A stretch of 64,000 bases of DNA, taken from the NCBI RefSeq assembly GCF_014083985.1, contig NZ_CP046907.1, positions 1,434,501-1,498,500 of the forward strand. The letters are read 5' to 3'. The notes under the pieces were generated by a model. The model was not told where the DNA came from. It made no database searches and worked only from the letters and a program-made list of their open reading frames with translations. This document shows positions 20,036 through 29,177 of the stretch, one piece after another (position 1 is the stretch's first letter; the number at the start of each line of letters is the position of its first letter). Position numbers and translations under genes: made by a program. The stretch comes from Streptomyces sp. SCUT-3 (GTDB lineage Bacteria; Actinomycetota; Actinomycetes; Streptomycetales; Streptomycetaceae).

Positions 20036-20641
20036 TCAGACCGTCCAGGCCTGCTCCACGGCCACGATGTCGCCCGCCACCGACAGCACGTCGTCCTCCG
20101 TTCCCGCGCGTTCCCGCAGGCGCTCCACCCCGGCCGGACGGTACTTGGCCCGCTCGTTGGCCGAGTCCCACAGCGACAGCACGAGGAACTCGCTCCCCGC
20201 CCCCTCCGCGAACACGCCGCGCAGCATTCCCGGGGACCCGGCCATCGCCGGGTTCCACACCTTCTGCTGCATCAGCACGAAGTGCTCCACCCGTTCGCGG
20301 CGCACCCGCGAGTGCGCCACCCGCAGCACGTCCGCGTCCTCGAAACGCGCCCGGAAGCCGACCTTCACGTCCGTCCGGTGCTCGAACAGCCGGACGTCCG
20401 GGGGGCGGTGGGTGTCCGCCCCGGGCCCGGCGAACCGGTCGTGCGAGTGCGCCATGAAGTCCTCGTACGCCTCCCGGCTCTCCCAAAAGGCGAAGACGTG
20501 CGCGACGCCGGCGGTCCCCCGGCTCCAGCCTCCGCCCTGTCCCAGGAATCCCGGCTCCCCGCGAAGCCCCGCCCACTGCCGCTGCCCACGGTCGAACCCG
20601 TCCCGGTCCTGGACCGTGCAGCGAATCCACTTCACCAGCAC
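20036..20641 (-). CDS. DUF4937 (YdbC-like) protein
   Basis: A 201-residue conserved protein with two ferredoxin-like halves. The first half (VLVKWIRCTVQDRDGFDRGQRQWAG; HVFAFWESREAYEDFMA) resembles dimeric alpha/beta-barrel proteins such as antibiotic biosynthesis monooxygenases. The second repeats the pattern (HFVLMQQKVWNPAMAGSPGML; FLVLSLWDSANERAKY). No catalytic residues are known for the family. The GTG at 20641 gives the usual xLVKWIRCTV start. It follows the arylamine N-acetyltransferase gene in the same direction with a 41-base gap, so co-transcription is plausible. The role is unknown. Confidence 0.8.
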   Translation of the reverse strand: MLVKWIRCTVQDRDGFDRGQRQWAGLRGEPGFLGQGGGWSRGTAGVAHVFAFWESREAYEDFMAHSHDRFAGPGADTHRPPDVRLFEHRTDVKVGFRARFEDADVLRVAHSRVRRERVEHFVLMQQKVWNPAMAGSPGMLRGVFAEGAGSEFLVLSLWDSANERAKYRPAGVERLRERAGTEDDVLSVAGDIVAVEQAWTV

Positions 20642-20682
20642 CGGCCCATGGTAGGGCCACCGGCATGTGCCGCACCGCCGCG

Positions 20683-21507
20683 TCAGGCGTGCACCCGGCG
20701 CAGTGCGGCCCGGTCGTCCGCCTCCAGCTCGATCCCGAAGAACTCCTCGAGCACGTCGGGCAGTTCGCCGTCGGCGATCTCCCGCCGGCGGTGCGAGCCG
20801 TCCGGCCGGGAGGTCACCATCACGGAGCCGACCAGGGAGCGGCGCACGTCGTCCTCGGTGCGCTGCGCCATCGGCCGGGTGGTGAACGGGGAGCGGGGGT
20901 GGGTGGAGATGTAGTGGTTCATCACCTCGTAGTCCTCCGGGTACCGCGCGTCCTCGGTGAACGCGTGCAGGTCGAACCAGCCGTCGGGGTGCAGCGAGCG
21001 CAGCACCCGCACCCCTTCGGCCTCGGCGGCCACCGTGAACGTCCACCCGCCCTGGCGGACCTCGGCGCCCTCCTCCAGGGGGACGGGCTCGAGGAGGCCC
21101 TCCCCGCCGAACCCGACGTCGGCCAGCCACGGCCGCCCCTCGACGTCCACCCTCAGCAGGGCGTGGGTGGCCGCCCGCCTCTTCTCGCCGCTGCCCATCC
21201 GCACGCGGGCGCCCAGCCCCGTCACCGCGAAGCCGAGCCGCTCCAGCACCGCCGCGAACAGCAGCGTGTGCTCGAAGCAGTAGCCGCCGCGCCGCTGCCG
21301 GACCAGCTTCGCCTGCAGGCTCTCCAGGTCCAGCGGCACCGGCCGGCCCAGCACGATCTCCAGGTTCTCGAACGGGACGGCCGTCACGTGCGCCCGGTGC
21401 AGTTCCCGCAGTGTCCGTGCGGTCGGCTCCAACGCGCCGGTGAAACCGACGCGTTGGAGGTAGGCGTCCAGGTCTGTCCGTTCCCCGCCCCACAGTTGGT
21501 GGCCCAT
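20683..21507 (-). CDS. nat: Arylamine N-acetyltransferase
   Basis: A 274-residue cytoplasmic enzyme that transfers acetyl from acetyl-CoA to arylamines or hydrazines, or acts as an amide synthase in some Streptomyces pathways. The catalytic triad is complete: Cys in RRGGYCFEHTLLF, His in ATHALLRVDV, Asp in WLADVGFGG. The N-terminal domain (LDAYLQRVGF, LHRAHVTAVPFENLEI) is standard. Length is normal. No biosynthetic cluster is next to it, so a detoxification or general role is more likely than antibiotic assembly. The ATG at 21507 is taken as the start. Confidence 0.92.
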   Translation of the reverse strand: MGHQLWGGERTDLDAYLQRVGFTGALEPTARTLRELHRAHVTAVPFENLEIVLGRPVPLDLESLQAKLVRQRRGGYCFEHTLLFAAVLERLGFAVTGLGARVRMGSGEKRRAATHALLRVDVEGRPWLADVGFGGEGLLEPVPLEEGAEVRQGGWTFTVAAEAEGVRVLRSLHPDGWFDLHAFTEDARYPEDYEVMNHYISTHPRSPFTTRPMAQRTEDDVRRSLVGSVMVTSRPDGSHRRREIADGELPDVLEEFFGIELEADDRAALRRVHA

Positions 21508-21595
21508 GGCCTGCCCCTTCGACGTCGCCCGGCGGTCCTCGTCCGTCAGCCTGCCACAGACCGATCGGGGAGTACCCGCCTCAGCTTGGCGTTCA

Positions 21596-22761
21596 CTGAG
21601 TTTGTCGGTGTGATGTCGTCAGGGTGGTCGGCCTGTTTTGAGGTGGAGCCCGGTGGCGGCGAGGCATCCGTCGATCAGGTCGCTGAGGTACTGGATCGCG
21701 CGGAGGCCGTGGCGCAGGGCCCGCACAGGTGGTCGGGGTCGGTGAAGGCGGTGCTGGCCTGGCTGGAGCGCCCGAGCACGGACCAGACGCCCTCGACGGG
21801 GTTGAGGTCGGGCGCGTAGGGCGGCAGGAAGAAGGCGGTGATCCAGTCGTGGGTGTCGATGAAGTCCCGCAGCCGGGCGTCCCGGTGCACGTTCAGGTTG
21901 TCCCACAAGGAGCACGAGAGGGCCGCCCAACTGGTGGGGGGGCTGCGGTCAGCAGGTCTCGGCAGTCGGCCCAGGTGAAGCTGCGCCGGCCGCCGCGTTC
22001 GTGGTCGAGGTGCCGTCTGGGCCGGTAGATCAGGCGGGACCGCGTCCCGTGCCGGTAGCAGGCCGGGGCGGCGATGGAGAAGCGCCACTGGGAGCGGCCG
22101 CGCACCTGGACCGTCGGCGTGTGTCCACGCCGGGCCCACGTTCGGTGAGCGGGCGGCGTCATCGAGAATCCGGCCTCGTCCTCGAAGACGAGCCAGGCCC
22201 CGCACGCCGCCGCGGCGTTTTTGCCTGCGGCCGGACCTCCTTCACCCAGCCGGAGACGGCCTGCTCGTCGCGCTCGAGTGCGTGCCGGGCCGGCACCTGG
22301 TGGCTCCATCCGTGCCGGTGCAGCATTTGCGCGATCTTGAAGGGGGTGAGACTGGTGTGGAACCGGCGTCCGATCAGCATCTCGATCCGCGCCAGGGTCC
22401 AAGTCTGGTCCGGCCGGCCGTGCGCCACCGGCCCCTTGCCCAGCTCCTGCTCCAGCACCGCGAACAGGGCCTCGCTCAGCCGGGGCCGGGAGGCCGGTCC
22501 CTTCGAGTGCAGGGCCTGCGGGCCGCCGTCCTGCCAGGAACGGCGCCACCGCTGCACCGAACGCACACTGACCCGCAGCTGCCTGGCGACCACCGCGTTG
22601 TCCTGTCCTGCGGCGAACATCCCGGCCGCCTCCATACGGAGGCGTTCGCGAAACGCCCGCCGCTCGGCGGTCAGCCCGCCACCTTGCGGATACCTCACAA
22701 CTCAGGCATACCGCGACGGCCGCCACCTGTCAGACCCACAACATCGCGCCGACAAACTCAG
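21596..22761 (-). mobile_element. Decayed IS630-family insertion sequence
   Basis: A 1.17-kb element bounded by imperfect 21-bp terminal inverted repeats: CTGAGTTTGTCGGTGTGATGT at 21596-21616, and its near reverse complement at 22741-22761 (two mismatches). Size and coding capacity fit IS630. No TA duplication is obvious at the edges. It lies between nat and an orphan gene. The transposase frame is broken, so the copy is probably immobile on its own. Confidence 0.8.
21619..22698 (-). pseudogene. IS630-family transposase, multiply frameshifted
   Basis: Pieces of one transposase are spread over three reading frames. The N-terminal helix-turn-helix (ARQLRVSVRSVQRWRRSWQD) and IS630 linker (RRFHTSLTPFKIAQMLHRHG) are in one frame to about 22215. 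The first catalytic Asp (LVFEDEAGFSM) is in a second frame to about 21940. The second Asp and the Glu (WDNLNVHRDARLRDFID; PPYAPDLNPVEGVW) are in a third to about 21720, and the C-terminal tail (LRAIQYLSDLIDGC) is in a fourth segment. All DDE residues survive, so decay looks recent. Several breaks fall in C or G runs, so sequencing error is also possible. Confidence 0.85.
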
Positions 22762-22891
22762 CAGACCGATGCCGATCGGCCCGTGCCGGGATGAATCAAG
22801 CCAAGTTCAGGAAGTCGCATACGTACGCCTACCACCCGGCCACACTACGCAGTGCAATTAACCGACTACACAGTTCAGGTGGAGGGCTTCC

Positions 22892-23998
22892 TTGCTGCGC
22901 AGGGGCGACATCGTGTCGATCGTGATCGACACGAAGAACGAGATGAAGAGATCGATCGACGGCCTGGGAGCCAGGGTCAATGATCTGGAGCGGGACCTTC
23001 GGGCCGCGTTCACCGCCGAGTTCGCAGGGCTGCGCGAGACCGCCCTCGCCGACTTGAAATCGTCGCAGCACGAGACGCGGACCAGCGCCTACAACGCGGG
23101 CAAGCGGGCCGGCGAAGCCGTTGCTGCGGTGGCCGACCTGCGCCGGGACGTGGACCGGCTGCACCACGGGCTCGAAGGCTTGCGTGAGGACATCGGCAAG
23201 ATCCTGGAGGCTCTGCAGGCAGTGACACGGGTACCGGCGACCGTCGGTTCGGCGGAAGACCCGTACCCGGGCCAGGCCGGAACCAGCACTGGGAGCGAGC
23301 CGGATTCTGCCGTCCTGCCCGAGCAGAGGCAGGCACCGGGCCAGGAGTCGGCGCCGCAGGCGGAACCTGCTGACTCGAGGCTCTCTGCGGACGCCTCGCC
23401 CGAAGATGACGAGCCGGGAGTCCCTACGGACCTCAATGCCCCCACAGCCGGTGAGGAGGAAGCCGGTCAGTCCGCATCTGGAGCTGAGCAGTCCGCGCCG
23501 GGATCCGACGGCCGCGAAGAAGGAGCCTCCGACGTTCCCCGCGCGGCGCTGGAGGCCAGCGAGCAAGGCCCCAGCGATTCGGTGGAGGAGCCGTCTCCGC
23601 TCACCTGGGAGGGCAGGATCTGGGCGGTCATGAGGGCGGGGAGGGTCGCGTCGGCCACGCTGGTCTGCCACCGGGACACCTGGGAATTCGTGGCGGCACA
23701 GGTGGGCAGCCACCCGCACTTTCGGACCCCGTCCCTCGAGGAGCGGGAGAACGGCCTTGTGGCCGCGGTCCTCTCCGGCCGGTCGCTGGTCGCCGTGCTC
23801 CTGGCCCTCTACCGCGTGGCGAACGTCTCCATGCACAGGCCGGACGGCGAGGACACCGAGGAGCTGGTCGCCTATGCCGACTGGGCCATGGCCTCCCAGG
23901 TCTACTACGCGACCGCCCGGGTCCTCAGCCGGGCCCACTACGAAGAAGGCGATCCCGTCGTGGTGACGATCGACAGCCGGGTGCCTGCCCGGGCATGA
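22892..23998 (+). CDS. Orphan coiled-coil protein with acidic linker and globular C-terminus
   Basis: A 368-residue protein with no family recognised. Residues ~1-115 are heptad-rich and charged (SIDGLGARVNDLERDLRAAF; VADLRRDVDRLHHGLEGLRE), suggesting a coiled coil. Residues ~120-240 are a low-complexity Glu/Ser/Pro/Gly/Asp linker. The final ~125 residues look folded (LTWEGRIWAVMRAGRVASATLVCH; LVAVLLALYRVANVSM; YADWAMASQVYYATARVL). There is no signal peptide or membrane helix. The TTG start is preceded by GGAGGG. Base composition is less GC-rich than the neighbours and it lies beside an IS630 remnant, which suggests acquisition. It could be a scaffold or partner of a mobile element; that is speculation. 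Confidence 0.65.
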   Translation: MLRRGDIVSIVIDTKNEMKRSIDGLGARVNDLERDLRAAFTAEFAGLRETALADLKSSQHETRTSAYNAGKRAGEAVAAVADLRRDVDRLHHGLEGLREDIGKILEALQAVTRVPATVGSAEDPYPGQAGTSTGSEPDSAVLPEQRQAPGQESAPQAEPADSRLSADASPEDDEPGVPTDLNAPTAGEEEAGQSASGAEQSAPGSDGREEGASDVPRAALEASEQGPSDSVEEPSPLTWEGRIWAVMRAGRVASATLVCHRDTWEFVAAQVGSHPHFRTPSLEERENGLVAAVLSGRSLVAVLLALYRVANVSMHRPDGEDTEELVAYADWAMASQVYYATARVLSRAHYEEGDPVVVTIDSRVPARA

Positions 23999-24101
23999 CG
24001 GTGCCGGGCGGGCGCCCGTGAAGGGTCAAGACGGAAGTCTCGCCCTTCCTGACAGCCTCGGCAGCCGTACCTGCACCGCACATGCCCTGCCGTCTCCAGA
24101 G

Positions 24102-24143
24102 CAGTGTGTCCTCTCGGAGCGGGTGCTCCGAGAGGACACACTG
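24102..24143. terminator. Convergent terminator
   Basis: A perfect 19-bp stem (24102-24120 / 24125-24143) with a GGGT loop lies between the orphan gene (+) and nrdJ (-). It can stop transcription from both sides. Confidence 0.88.
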
Positions 24144-24226
24144 GTTGGTCATATTGCCCTCAGTCGGCGTTTCGCCTGGTGCTCACTCCAACGGACGACA
24201 AGAGGACACGGCATGGATGGTCACAT

Positions 24227-27112
24227 TCAGCTGCAGCCGCTGGTGGAGCCGCAGCCCTCGCACAGGTAGCAGCTGCCCGCGCGGCGCATCTTGGTGCCGC
24301 AGGAGAAGCACAGCGGTGCGTCGGCGTTCAGGCCCAACTGGATCTCGGCCAGTTCGACCGAGGTGTGCGCCTCGCGGGAGGCCGGCGCCTGTGCCGCCTC
24401 CTTCTGCGGGGCTTCCGCGGCGGCCTGCTTCGGGGCCTCGGCCTGGCGCGGGGCGGACTGGGCGAGGCCCTCGACGTCCACCTCCTCGTCCTCGGCCGGC
24501 TCGTAGGAGCCGGTCTCCAGGTGGCGGCGGCGCTCATCGGCGGAGTGGATGCCGAGCGCCGAGCGGGTCTCGAACGGCAGGAAGTCCAGCGCGAGGCGGC
24601 GGAAGATGTAGTCGACGATCGACTGCGCCATGCGCACGTCCGGGTCGTCGGTCATGCCGGCCGGCTCGAAGCGCATGTTGGTGAACTTCGAGACGTAGGT
24701 CTCCAGCGGGACGCCGTACTGCAGGCCCACGGAGACGGCGATGGAGAAGGCGTCCATCATGCCCGCGAGGGTGGAGCCCTGCTTGGACATCTTCAGGAAG
24801 ACCTCGCCCAGGCCGTCGTCGGGGTAGGAGTTGGCGGTCATGTAGCCCTCGGCGCCGCCGACGGTGAAGGAGGTGGTGATCCCCGGGCGGCCCTTCGGCA
24901 GGCGCTTGCGGACCGGGCGGTACTCGACGACCTTCTCCGCCGGGGCGGCCGCGGTCTCCTCCTTCGCCGCCGTCTCCTTCTTCTTCGCGGAGAGCGGCTG
25001 GCCGACCTTGCAGTTGTCGCGGTAGATGGCGAGGGCCTTCAGGCCGAGCTTCCAGCCCTCGAAGTAGATCTCCTCGATCTCCTCGACGGTGGCCGACTCC
25101 GGCATGTTGACGGTCTTGGAGATCGCGCCGGACAGGAACGGCTGGGCCGCGGCCATCATCCGCACGTGGCCCATCGGCGAGATGGCGCGCTCGCCCATGG
25201 CGCAGTCGAAGACCTCGTAGTGCTCCGGCTTCAGGGCCGGGGCGTCGACGACGTTGCCGTGCTCGGCGATGTGGGCGACGATCGCCTCGACCTGCTCGGG
25301 CTGGTAGCCCAGGCGCTTGAGCGCCTTCGGCACGGTGTTGTTGACGATCTGCATGGAGCCGCCGCCGACGAGCTTCTTGAACTTCACCAGCGCCAGGTCC
25401 GGCTCCACGCCGGTGGTGTCGCAGTCCATCATCAGGCCGATGGTGCCGGTGGGGGCGAGCACCGAGGCCTGGGCGTTGCGGAAGCCGTTCTTCCCGCCGA
25501 GCTCGAGCACGCCCTGCCAGGCGCGGGTGGCCGCGTCCCAGACGGGGGTGTCCAGGTCGTCCATGCGCCGGGCGGCGGCGTTGGCGTCCGCGTGCTGCTT
25601 CATGACCCGGTTGTGGGCCTCGGCGTTGCGGGCGTAGCCGTCGTACGGGCCGACGACCGCGGCCAGTTCGGCGGAGCGGCGGTAGGAGGTGCCGGTCATC
25701 AGCGAGGTGATGGCGCCGGCCAGGGCGCGGCCGCCGTCGCTGTCGTAGGCGTGGCCGGTGGCCATCAGCAGGGCGCCGAGGTTGGCGTAGCCGATGCCCA
25801 GCTGGCGGAAGGCGCGGGTGGTCTCGCCGATCTTCTCGGTGGGGAAGTCGGCGAAGCAGATGGAGATGTCCATCGCGGTGATGACCAGCTCGACGACCTT
25901 CGCGAAGCGCTCGGCGTCGAACGACTGGTTGCCCTGGTCGTCGTCGCTCAGGAACTTCATGAGGTTGAGCGAGGCGAGGTTGCAGGACGAGTTGTCCAGG
26001 TGCATGTACTCGCTGCACGGGTTGGAGGCGGTGATGCGGCCCGTCTCCGGCGAGGTGTGCCAGTGGTTGATGGTGTCGTCGTACTGGATGCCCGGGTCGG
26101 CGCAGGCCCAGGCGGCCTCGGCCATCTTGCGGAACAGGCGCTTGGCGTCGACCGTCTCGATGACCTCGCCGGTGAGGCGGGCGCGCAGGCCGAACTCGCC
26201 GCCGGTCTCGACGGCCTTCATGAACTCGTCGTTGACGCGGACCGAGTTGTTGGCGTTCTGGTACTGGACGGAGGTGATGTCGTCGCCGCCCAGGTCCATG
26301 TCGAAGCCCGCGTCGCGCAGGGCGCGGATCTTCTCCTCCTCCTTCACCTTGGTCTCGATGAAGGCCTCGACGTCGGGGTGGTCGACGTCGAGCACGACCA
26401 TCTTGGCCGCGCGGCGGGTGGCGCCGCCCGACTTGATCGTCCCCGCGGAGGCGTCGGCGCCGCGCATGAAGGAGACGGGGCCGGAGGCGTTGCCGCCGGA
26501 GGAGAGGAGTTCCTTGGAGGAGCGGATGCGGGAGAGGTTGAGGCCGGCGCCGGAGCCGCCCTTGAAGATCAGGCCCTCTTCCTTGTACCAGTCCAGGATC
26601 GAGTCCATGGAGTCGTCCACGGACAGGATGAAGCAGGCGCTGACCTGCTGCGGCTGGGCGGTGCCGACGTTGAACCACACGGGCGAGTTGAAGCTGAAGA
26701 CCTGGTGCAGCAGGGCCCAGGCGAGCTCGTGCTCGAAGATCTCGGCGTCGGCCGGGGAGGCGAAGTAGCCGTGGTCCTCGCCGCCCTTGCGGTAGGTCTT
26801 GACCACTCGGTCGATGAGCTGGCGCAGGCTGCTCTCGCGCTGCGGGGAGCCGACGGCGCCCCGGAAGTACTTGCTGGTGACGATGTTGACCGCGTTGACC
26901 GACCAGAAGTCGGGGAACTCGACGCCGCGCTGCTCGAAGTTGACCGAGCCGTCGCGCCAGTTGGTCATGACGACGTCGCGGCGTTCCCAGACCACCTCGT
27001 CGTAGGGGTGCACCCCGGGGGTGGTGTGGATGCGCTCGATGCGCAGCCCCTTGCCCGCCTTGGACCCCTTGCCGCGTGATCCGCGTGCCGGGCCGCTCGT
27101 CGTCTCGGTCAT
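24227..27112 (-). CDS. nrdJ: Adenosylcobalamin-dependent (class II) ribonucleotide reductase
   Basis: A 961-residue class II reductase that makes deoxyribonucleotides using a coenzyme B12 radical, independent of oxygen. The ten-stranded barrel core is intact: FNSPVWFNVG, the finger-loop and active-site region NPCSEYMHLDNSSCNLASLNLMKF, and LAPTGTIGLMMDCDTTGVEPDLAL. A long Lys/Glu/Ala-rich linker precedes the C-terminal zinc-like domain CFSCGTKM...CYLCEGCGSTSGCS, which carries the Cys pairs that re-reduce the active site. The ATG at 27112 has GGAGG upstream. It lies 122 bases after nrdR in the same direction. By family knowledge nrdR and nrdJ form one NrdR-repressed operon in Streptomyces. Confidence 0.97.
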   Translation of the reverse strand: MTETTSGPARGSRGKGSKAGKGLRIERIHTTPGVHPYDEVVWERRDVVMTNWRDGSVNFEQRGVEFPDFWSVNAVNIVTSKYFRGAVGSPQRESSLRQLIDRVVKTYRKGGEDHGYFASPADAEIFEHELAWALLHQVFSFNSPVWFNVGTAQPQQVSACFILSVDDSMDSILDWYKEEGLIFKGGSGAGLNLSRIRSSKELLSSGGNASGPVSFMRGADASAGTIKSGGATRRAAKMVVLDVDHPDVEAFIETKVKEEEKIRALRDAGFDMDLGGDDITSVQYQNANNSVRVNDEFMKAVETGGEFGLRARLTGEVIETVDAKRLFRKMAEAAWACADPGIQYDDTINHWHTSPETGRITASNPCSEYMHLDNSSCNLASLNLMKFLSDDDQGNQSFDAERFAKVVELVITAMDISICFADFPTEKIGETTRAFRQLGIGYANLGALLMATGHAYDSDGGRALAGAITSLMTGTSYRRSAELAAVVGPYDGYARNAEAHNRVMKQHADANAAARRMDDLDTPVWDAATRAWQGVLELGGKNGFRNAQASVLAPTGTIGLMMDCDTTGVEPDLALVKFKKLVGGGSMQIVNNTVPKALKRLGYQPEQVEAIVAHIAEHGNVVDAPALKPEHYEVFDCAMGERAISPMGHVRMMAAAQPFLSGAISKTVNMPESATVEEIEEIYFEGWKLGLKALAIYRDNCKVGQPLSAKKKETAAKEETAAAPAEKVVEYRPVRKRLPKGRPGITTSFTVGGAEGYMTANSYPDDGLGEVFLKMSKQGSTLAGMMDAFSIAVSVGLQYGVPLETYVSKFTNMRFEPAGMTDDPDVRMAQSIVDYIFRRLALDFLPFETRSALGIHSADERRRHLETGSYEPAEDEEVDVEGLAQSAPRQAEAPKQAAAEAPQKEAAQAPASREAHTSVELAEIQLGLNADAPLCFSCGTKMRRAGSCYLCEGCGSTSGCS

Positions 27113-27234
27113 GTTTCCGCCTCCATGTGGAAAACGCCCTGCTGCGGCGCGGTTCTTCCCCCGCGTCGCGTTGTTCCTTGATGCCGGCCACGGCGGCGCG
27201 AGGGCGCGCCGGCCGGCGGTCCGCGGTGTACCGC

Positions 27235-27744
27235 TCAGTCGGCGGTGACGACGGGAGCCGGGGCCGCGGGCCCCTGGTCTCCGTGGGATTCGGGTCCGGC
27301 GTGCTGCTCGCGCAGCTCCCGGATGGCGGCCTCGAAGTCCTCGAGCGAGTCGAACGCCCGGTAGACGGAGGCGAACCGCAGGTAGGCGACGAGGTCGAGT
27401 TCCTGCAGGGGGCCGAGTATGGCCAGGCCGACGTCGTGGGTGGTCAGCTCGGCGCTGCCGGTGGCGCGCACCGCCTCCTCCACCTGCTGCCCCAGCTTGG
27501 CGAGGGCGTCCTCGGTGACGGGGCGGCCCTGGCACGCCTTGCGCACGCCGGCGATGACCTTGGTGCGGCTGAAGGGCTCGGTGACCCCGCTGCGCTTGAT
27601 CACCATCAGTGACGCGGTCTCCACGGTGGTGAAGCGGCGGCCGCAGTCGGGGCACTGGCGGCGACGGCGGATCGACGTCCCGTCGTCGGTGGTGCGGCTG
27701 TCGACCACGCGGCTGTCGGGGTGCCGGCAGAAGGGGCAGTGCAT
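27235..27744 (-). CDS. nrdR: Transcriptional repressor NrdR
   Basis: A 169-residue ATP/dATP-sensing repressor of ribonucleotide reductase operons. The N-terminal zinc ribbon has [15 protein letters not shown] and [10 protein letters not shown] (two CxxC pairs), with the DNA-binding RRRRQ stretch between them. The ATP-cone domain follows ([27 protein letters not shown] ... [16 protein letters not shown]). The C-terminal 25 residues are disordered. It is the first gene of the nrdR-nrdJ unit and should repress its own transcription through the paired boxes at 27866-27912. Confidence 0.97.
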   Translation of the reverse strand: MHCPFCRHPDSRVVDSRTTDDGTSIRRRRQCPDCGRRFTTVETASLMVIKRSGVTEPFSRTKVIAGVRKACQGRPVTEDALAKLGQQVEEAVRATGSAELTTHDVGLAILGPLQELDLVAYLRFASVYRAFDSLEDFEAAIRELREQHAGPESHGDQGPAAPAPVVTAD

Positions 27745-27865
27745 CGTCCTCTTCCCTCTCCGTCCGTCGTCGTCAGCGCGGTTGTCGCCGCTCGCGGCGG
27801 CCGTGGGGGCGCCTGCGGAGCAGCCACAAGCATAGGGGATCCGGTGGAGTGCTCTCGCCCTCGAA

Positions 27866-27881
27866 CCACAACCTATGGGCC
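27866..27881 (-). promoter_or_regulatory. NrdR box (proximal)
   Basis: Minus-strand GGCCCATAGGTTGTGG resembles the NrdR consensus ACACWATATATWGTGT, strongest in its right half. Its centre is 31 bases (three helical turns) from the distal box, the usual spacing for NrdR pairs. Confidence 0.65.
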
Positions 27882-27896
27882 ATCAGCCCCATGTGA

Positions 27897-27912
27897 CCAC
27901 AATATCTAGGGG
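27897..27912 (-). promoter_or_regulatory. NrdR box (distal)
   Basis: Minus-strand CCCCTAGATATTGTGG is the better match to the NrdR consensus, with an AT-rich core in an otherwise GC-rich gap. The two boxes lie about 120-170 bases before the nrdR ATG. The rest of the 464-base gap between nrdR and lexA holds GC-rich spacer and the lexA control region, with no gene. Confidence 0.75.
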
Positions 27913-28131
27913 AGTGGGGGCCGGTGCGCCGGTGGCGTGTCCCAGGGGCGGCGCGGCCCCACGAGCCTAAGGGAAGCAGCCGCGTGCACCTCGCACGGGG
28001 GGCCGCGGTGCCACACTGGGCGAACTGCGCCTGCCCGCCCCCGGGGCCGCGAATCCCGCAATTCATCGAATCTTTTTTCGATCAATACACCGGGAATGAC
28101 ATCTGCGCCATGCACTTCAGGAAATTTCACT

Positions 28132-28145
28132 CGAACGTGTGTTTG
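28132..28145 (+). promoter_or_regulatory. LexA (SOS) box of lexA
   Basis: CGAACGTGTGTTTG matches the actinobacterial SOS box CGAAC-N4-GTTYG exactly, 63 bases upstream of the lexA GTG. It provides autoregulation of lexA. Confidence 0.92.
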
Positions 28146-28208
28146 GCGCAACCTTTCGAAAGCAACTACCGTTGGCTAACCAGGGAGAACATCTCGAGAG
28201 GGGCCGCC

Positions 28209-29042
28209 GTGACCACAGCAGAGAGCGCCACCATGACCGCGCAGGACCGATCCCACGACCCTCGTGGCCGCATTCACGAACACGGCCGCGAACGGCGTCA
28301 GGAGCGTTTCCCCGACCGCCCCGCCTCCCTGGCGGACACGGCCTCCGCGGACGACGGGCAGCCCAGGCCCGCACGGGCGCTCCCCGGAAGGCCTCCCGGG
28401 ATCCGCGCGGACAGCAACGGGCTGACCGACCGCCAGCGGCGGGTCATCGAGGTGATCCGCGACTCCGTGCAGAGGCGCGGGTACCCCCCGTCGATGCGGG
28501 AGATCGGCCAGGCGGTCGGGCTGTCCAGCACCTCCTCGGTGGCCCACCAGCTGATGGCCCTGGAGCGCAAGGGCTTCCTGCGCCGCGACCCGCACCGGCC
28601 CCGCGCCTACGAGGTCCGCGGCTCGGACGCGCCCCACACCCAGCCGGCCGACACCGCGGGCAAGCCGTCCGCCTCCTACGTGCCGCTGGTGGGGCGGATC
28701 GCCGCGGGCGGCCCGATCCTCGCCGAGGAGTCGGTCGAGGACGTCTTCCCCCTCCCCCGGCAGCTCGTCGGCGACGGCGACCTGTTCCTCCTGAAGGTCG
28801 TCGGCGACTCCATGGTCGAAGCCGCCATCTGCGACGGCGACTGGGTGACCGTGCGGCGCCAGCCCGTCGCCGAGAACGGCGACATCGTGGCGGCCATGAT
28901 CGACGGCGAGGCCACCGTGAAGCGGTTCCGGCGCGAGGACGGCCACGTGTGGCTGCTCCCCCACAACGCCGCCTACCAGCCGATCCCCGGCGACGACGCC
29001 ACCATCCTCGGCAAGGTGGTCGCCGTACTGCGGCGGGTCTGA
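28209..29042 (+). CDS. lexA: SOS repressor LexA
   Basis: A 277-residue repressor and self-cleaving protease of the DNA damage response. After a variable ~65-residue extension, the winged helix reads [34 protein letters not shown] (DNA reading helix at [11 protein letters not shown]). The cleavage site Ala-Gly is in GRIAAGGPI. The catalytic Ser is in [11 protein letters not shown] and the Lys in [10 protein letters not shown]. RecA filaments trigger cleavage. The GTG at 28209 follows GAGAGGGG and matches the Streptomyces LexA start (TTAxSATxTAQDRS). An SOS box lies upstream, and recA in the same window carries another. Confidence 0.97.
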   Translation: MTTAESATMTAQDRSHDPRGRIHEHGRERRQERFPDRPASLADTASADDGQPRPARALPGRPPGIRADSNGLTDRQRRVIEVIRDSVQRRGYPPSMREIGQAVGLSSTSSVAHQLMALERKGFLRRDPHRPRAYEVRGSDAPHTQPADTAGKPSASYVPLVGRIAAGGPILAEESVEDVFPLPRQLVGDGDLFLLKVVGDSMVEAAICDGDWVTVRRQPVAENGDIVAAMIDGEATVKRFRREDGHVWLLPHNAAYQPIPGDDATILGKVVAVLRRV

Positions 29043-29061
29043 CCGGCCCCCGCCCCGACCG

Positions 29062-29095
29062 GGCCCTGGAACCACTGCGCCGGTTCCAGGGCCCT
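29062..29095. terminator. lexA terminator
   Basis: A perfect 13-bp stem (29062-29074 / 29083-29095) begins 20 bases after the lexA stop. It lies between convergent genes and may also serve the DinG-like gene. Confidence 0.8.
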
Positions 29096-29120
29096 GCCCG
29101 TGCCCGGAGTCCCTCGGCCC

Positions 29121-29177
29121 CGGCCGCGCCGGTTCAGGACGGCCGCGCCGGTTCAGGACGGGCGCGCGGGTTCAGGA
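29121..29177. repeat. Three-copy 19-bp tandem repeat at the end of the DinG-like gene
   Basis: CGGCCGCGCCGGTTCAGGA is repeated at 29121-29139 and 29140-29158, with a diverged third copy at 29159-29177 that overlaps the last codons of the helicase gene. It looks like local duplication; no function is evident. Confidence 0.75.

Noticed and set aside
24104-27079. A 991-codon plus-strand open frame opposite nrdJ
   Set aside because: nrdJ is unambiguous on the other strand; the product is low-complexity Leu/Gly/Val/Asp sequence.
27745-28208. A cobalamin riboswitch before nrdR-nrdJ
   Set aside because: The leader after the NrdR boxes is only about 120 bases, and no B12-box-like sequence was seen. 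NrdR boxes explain the control.
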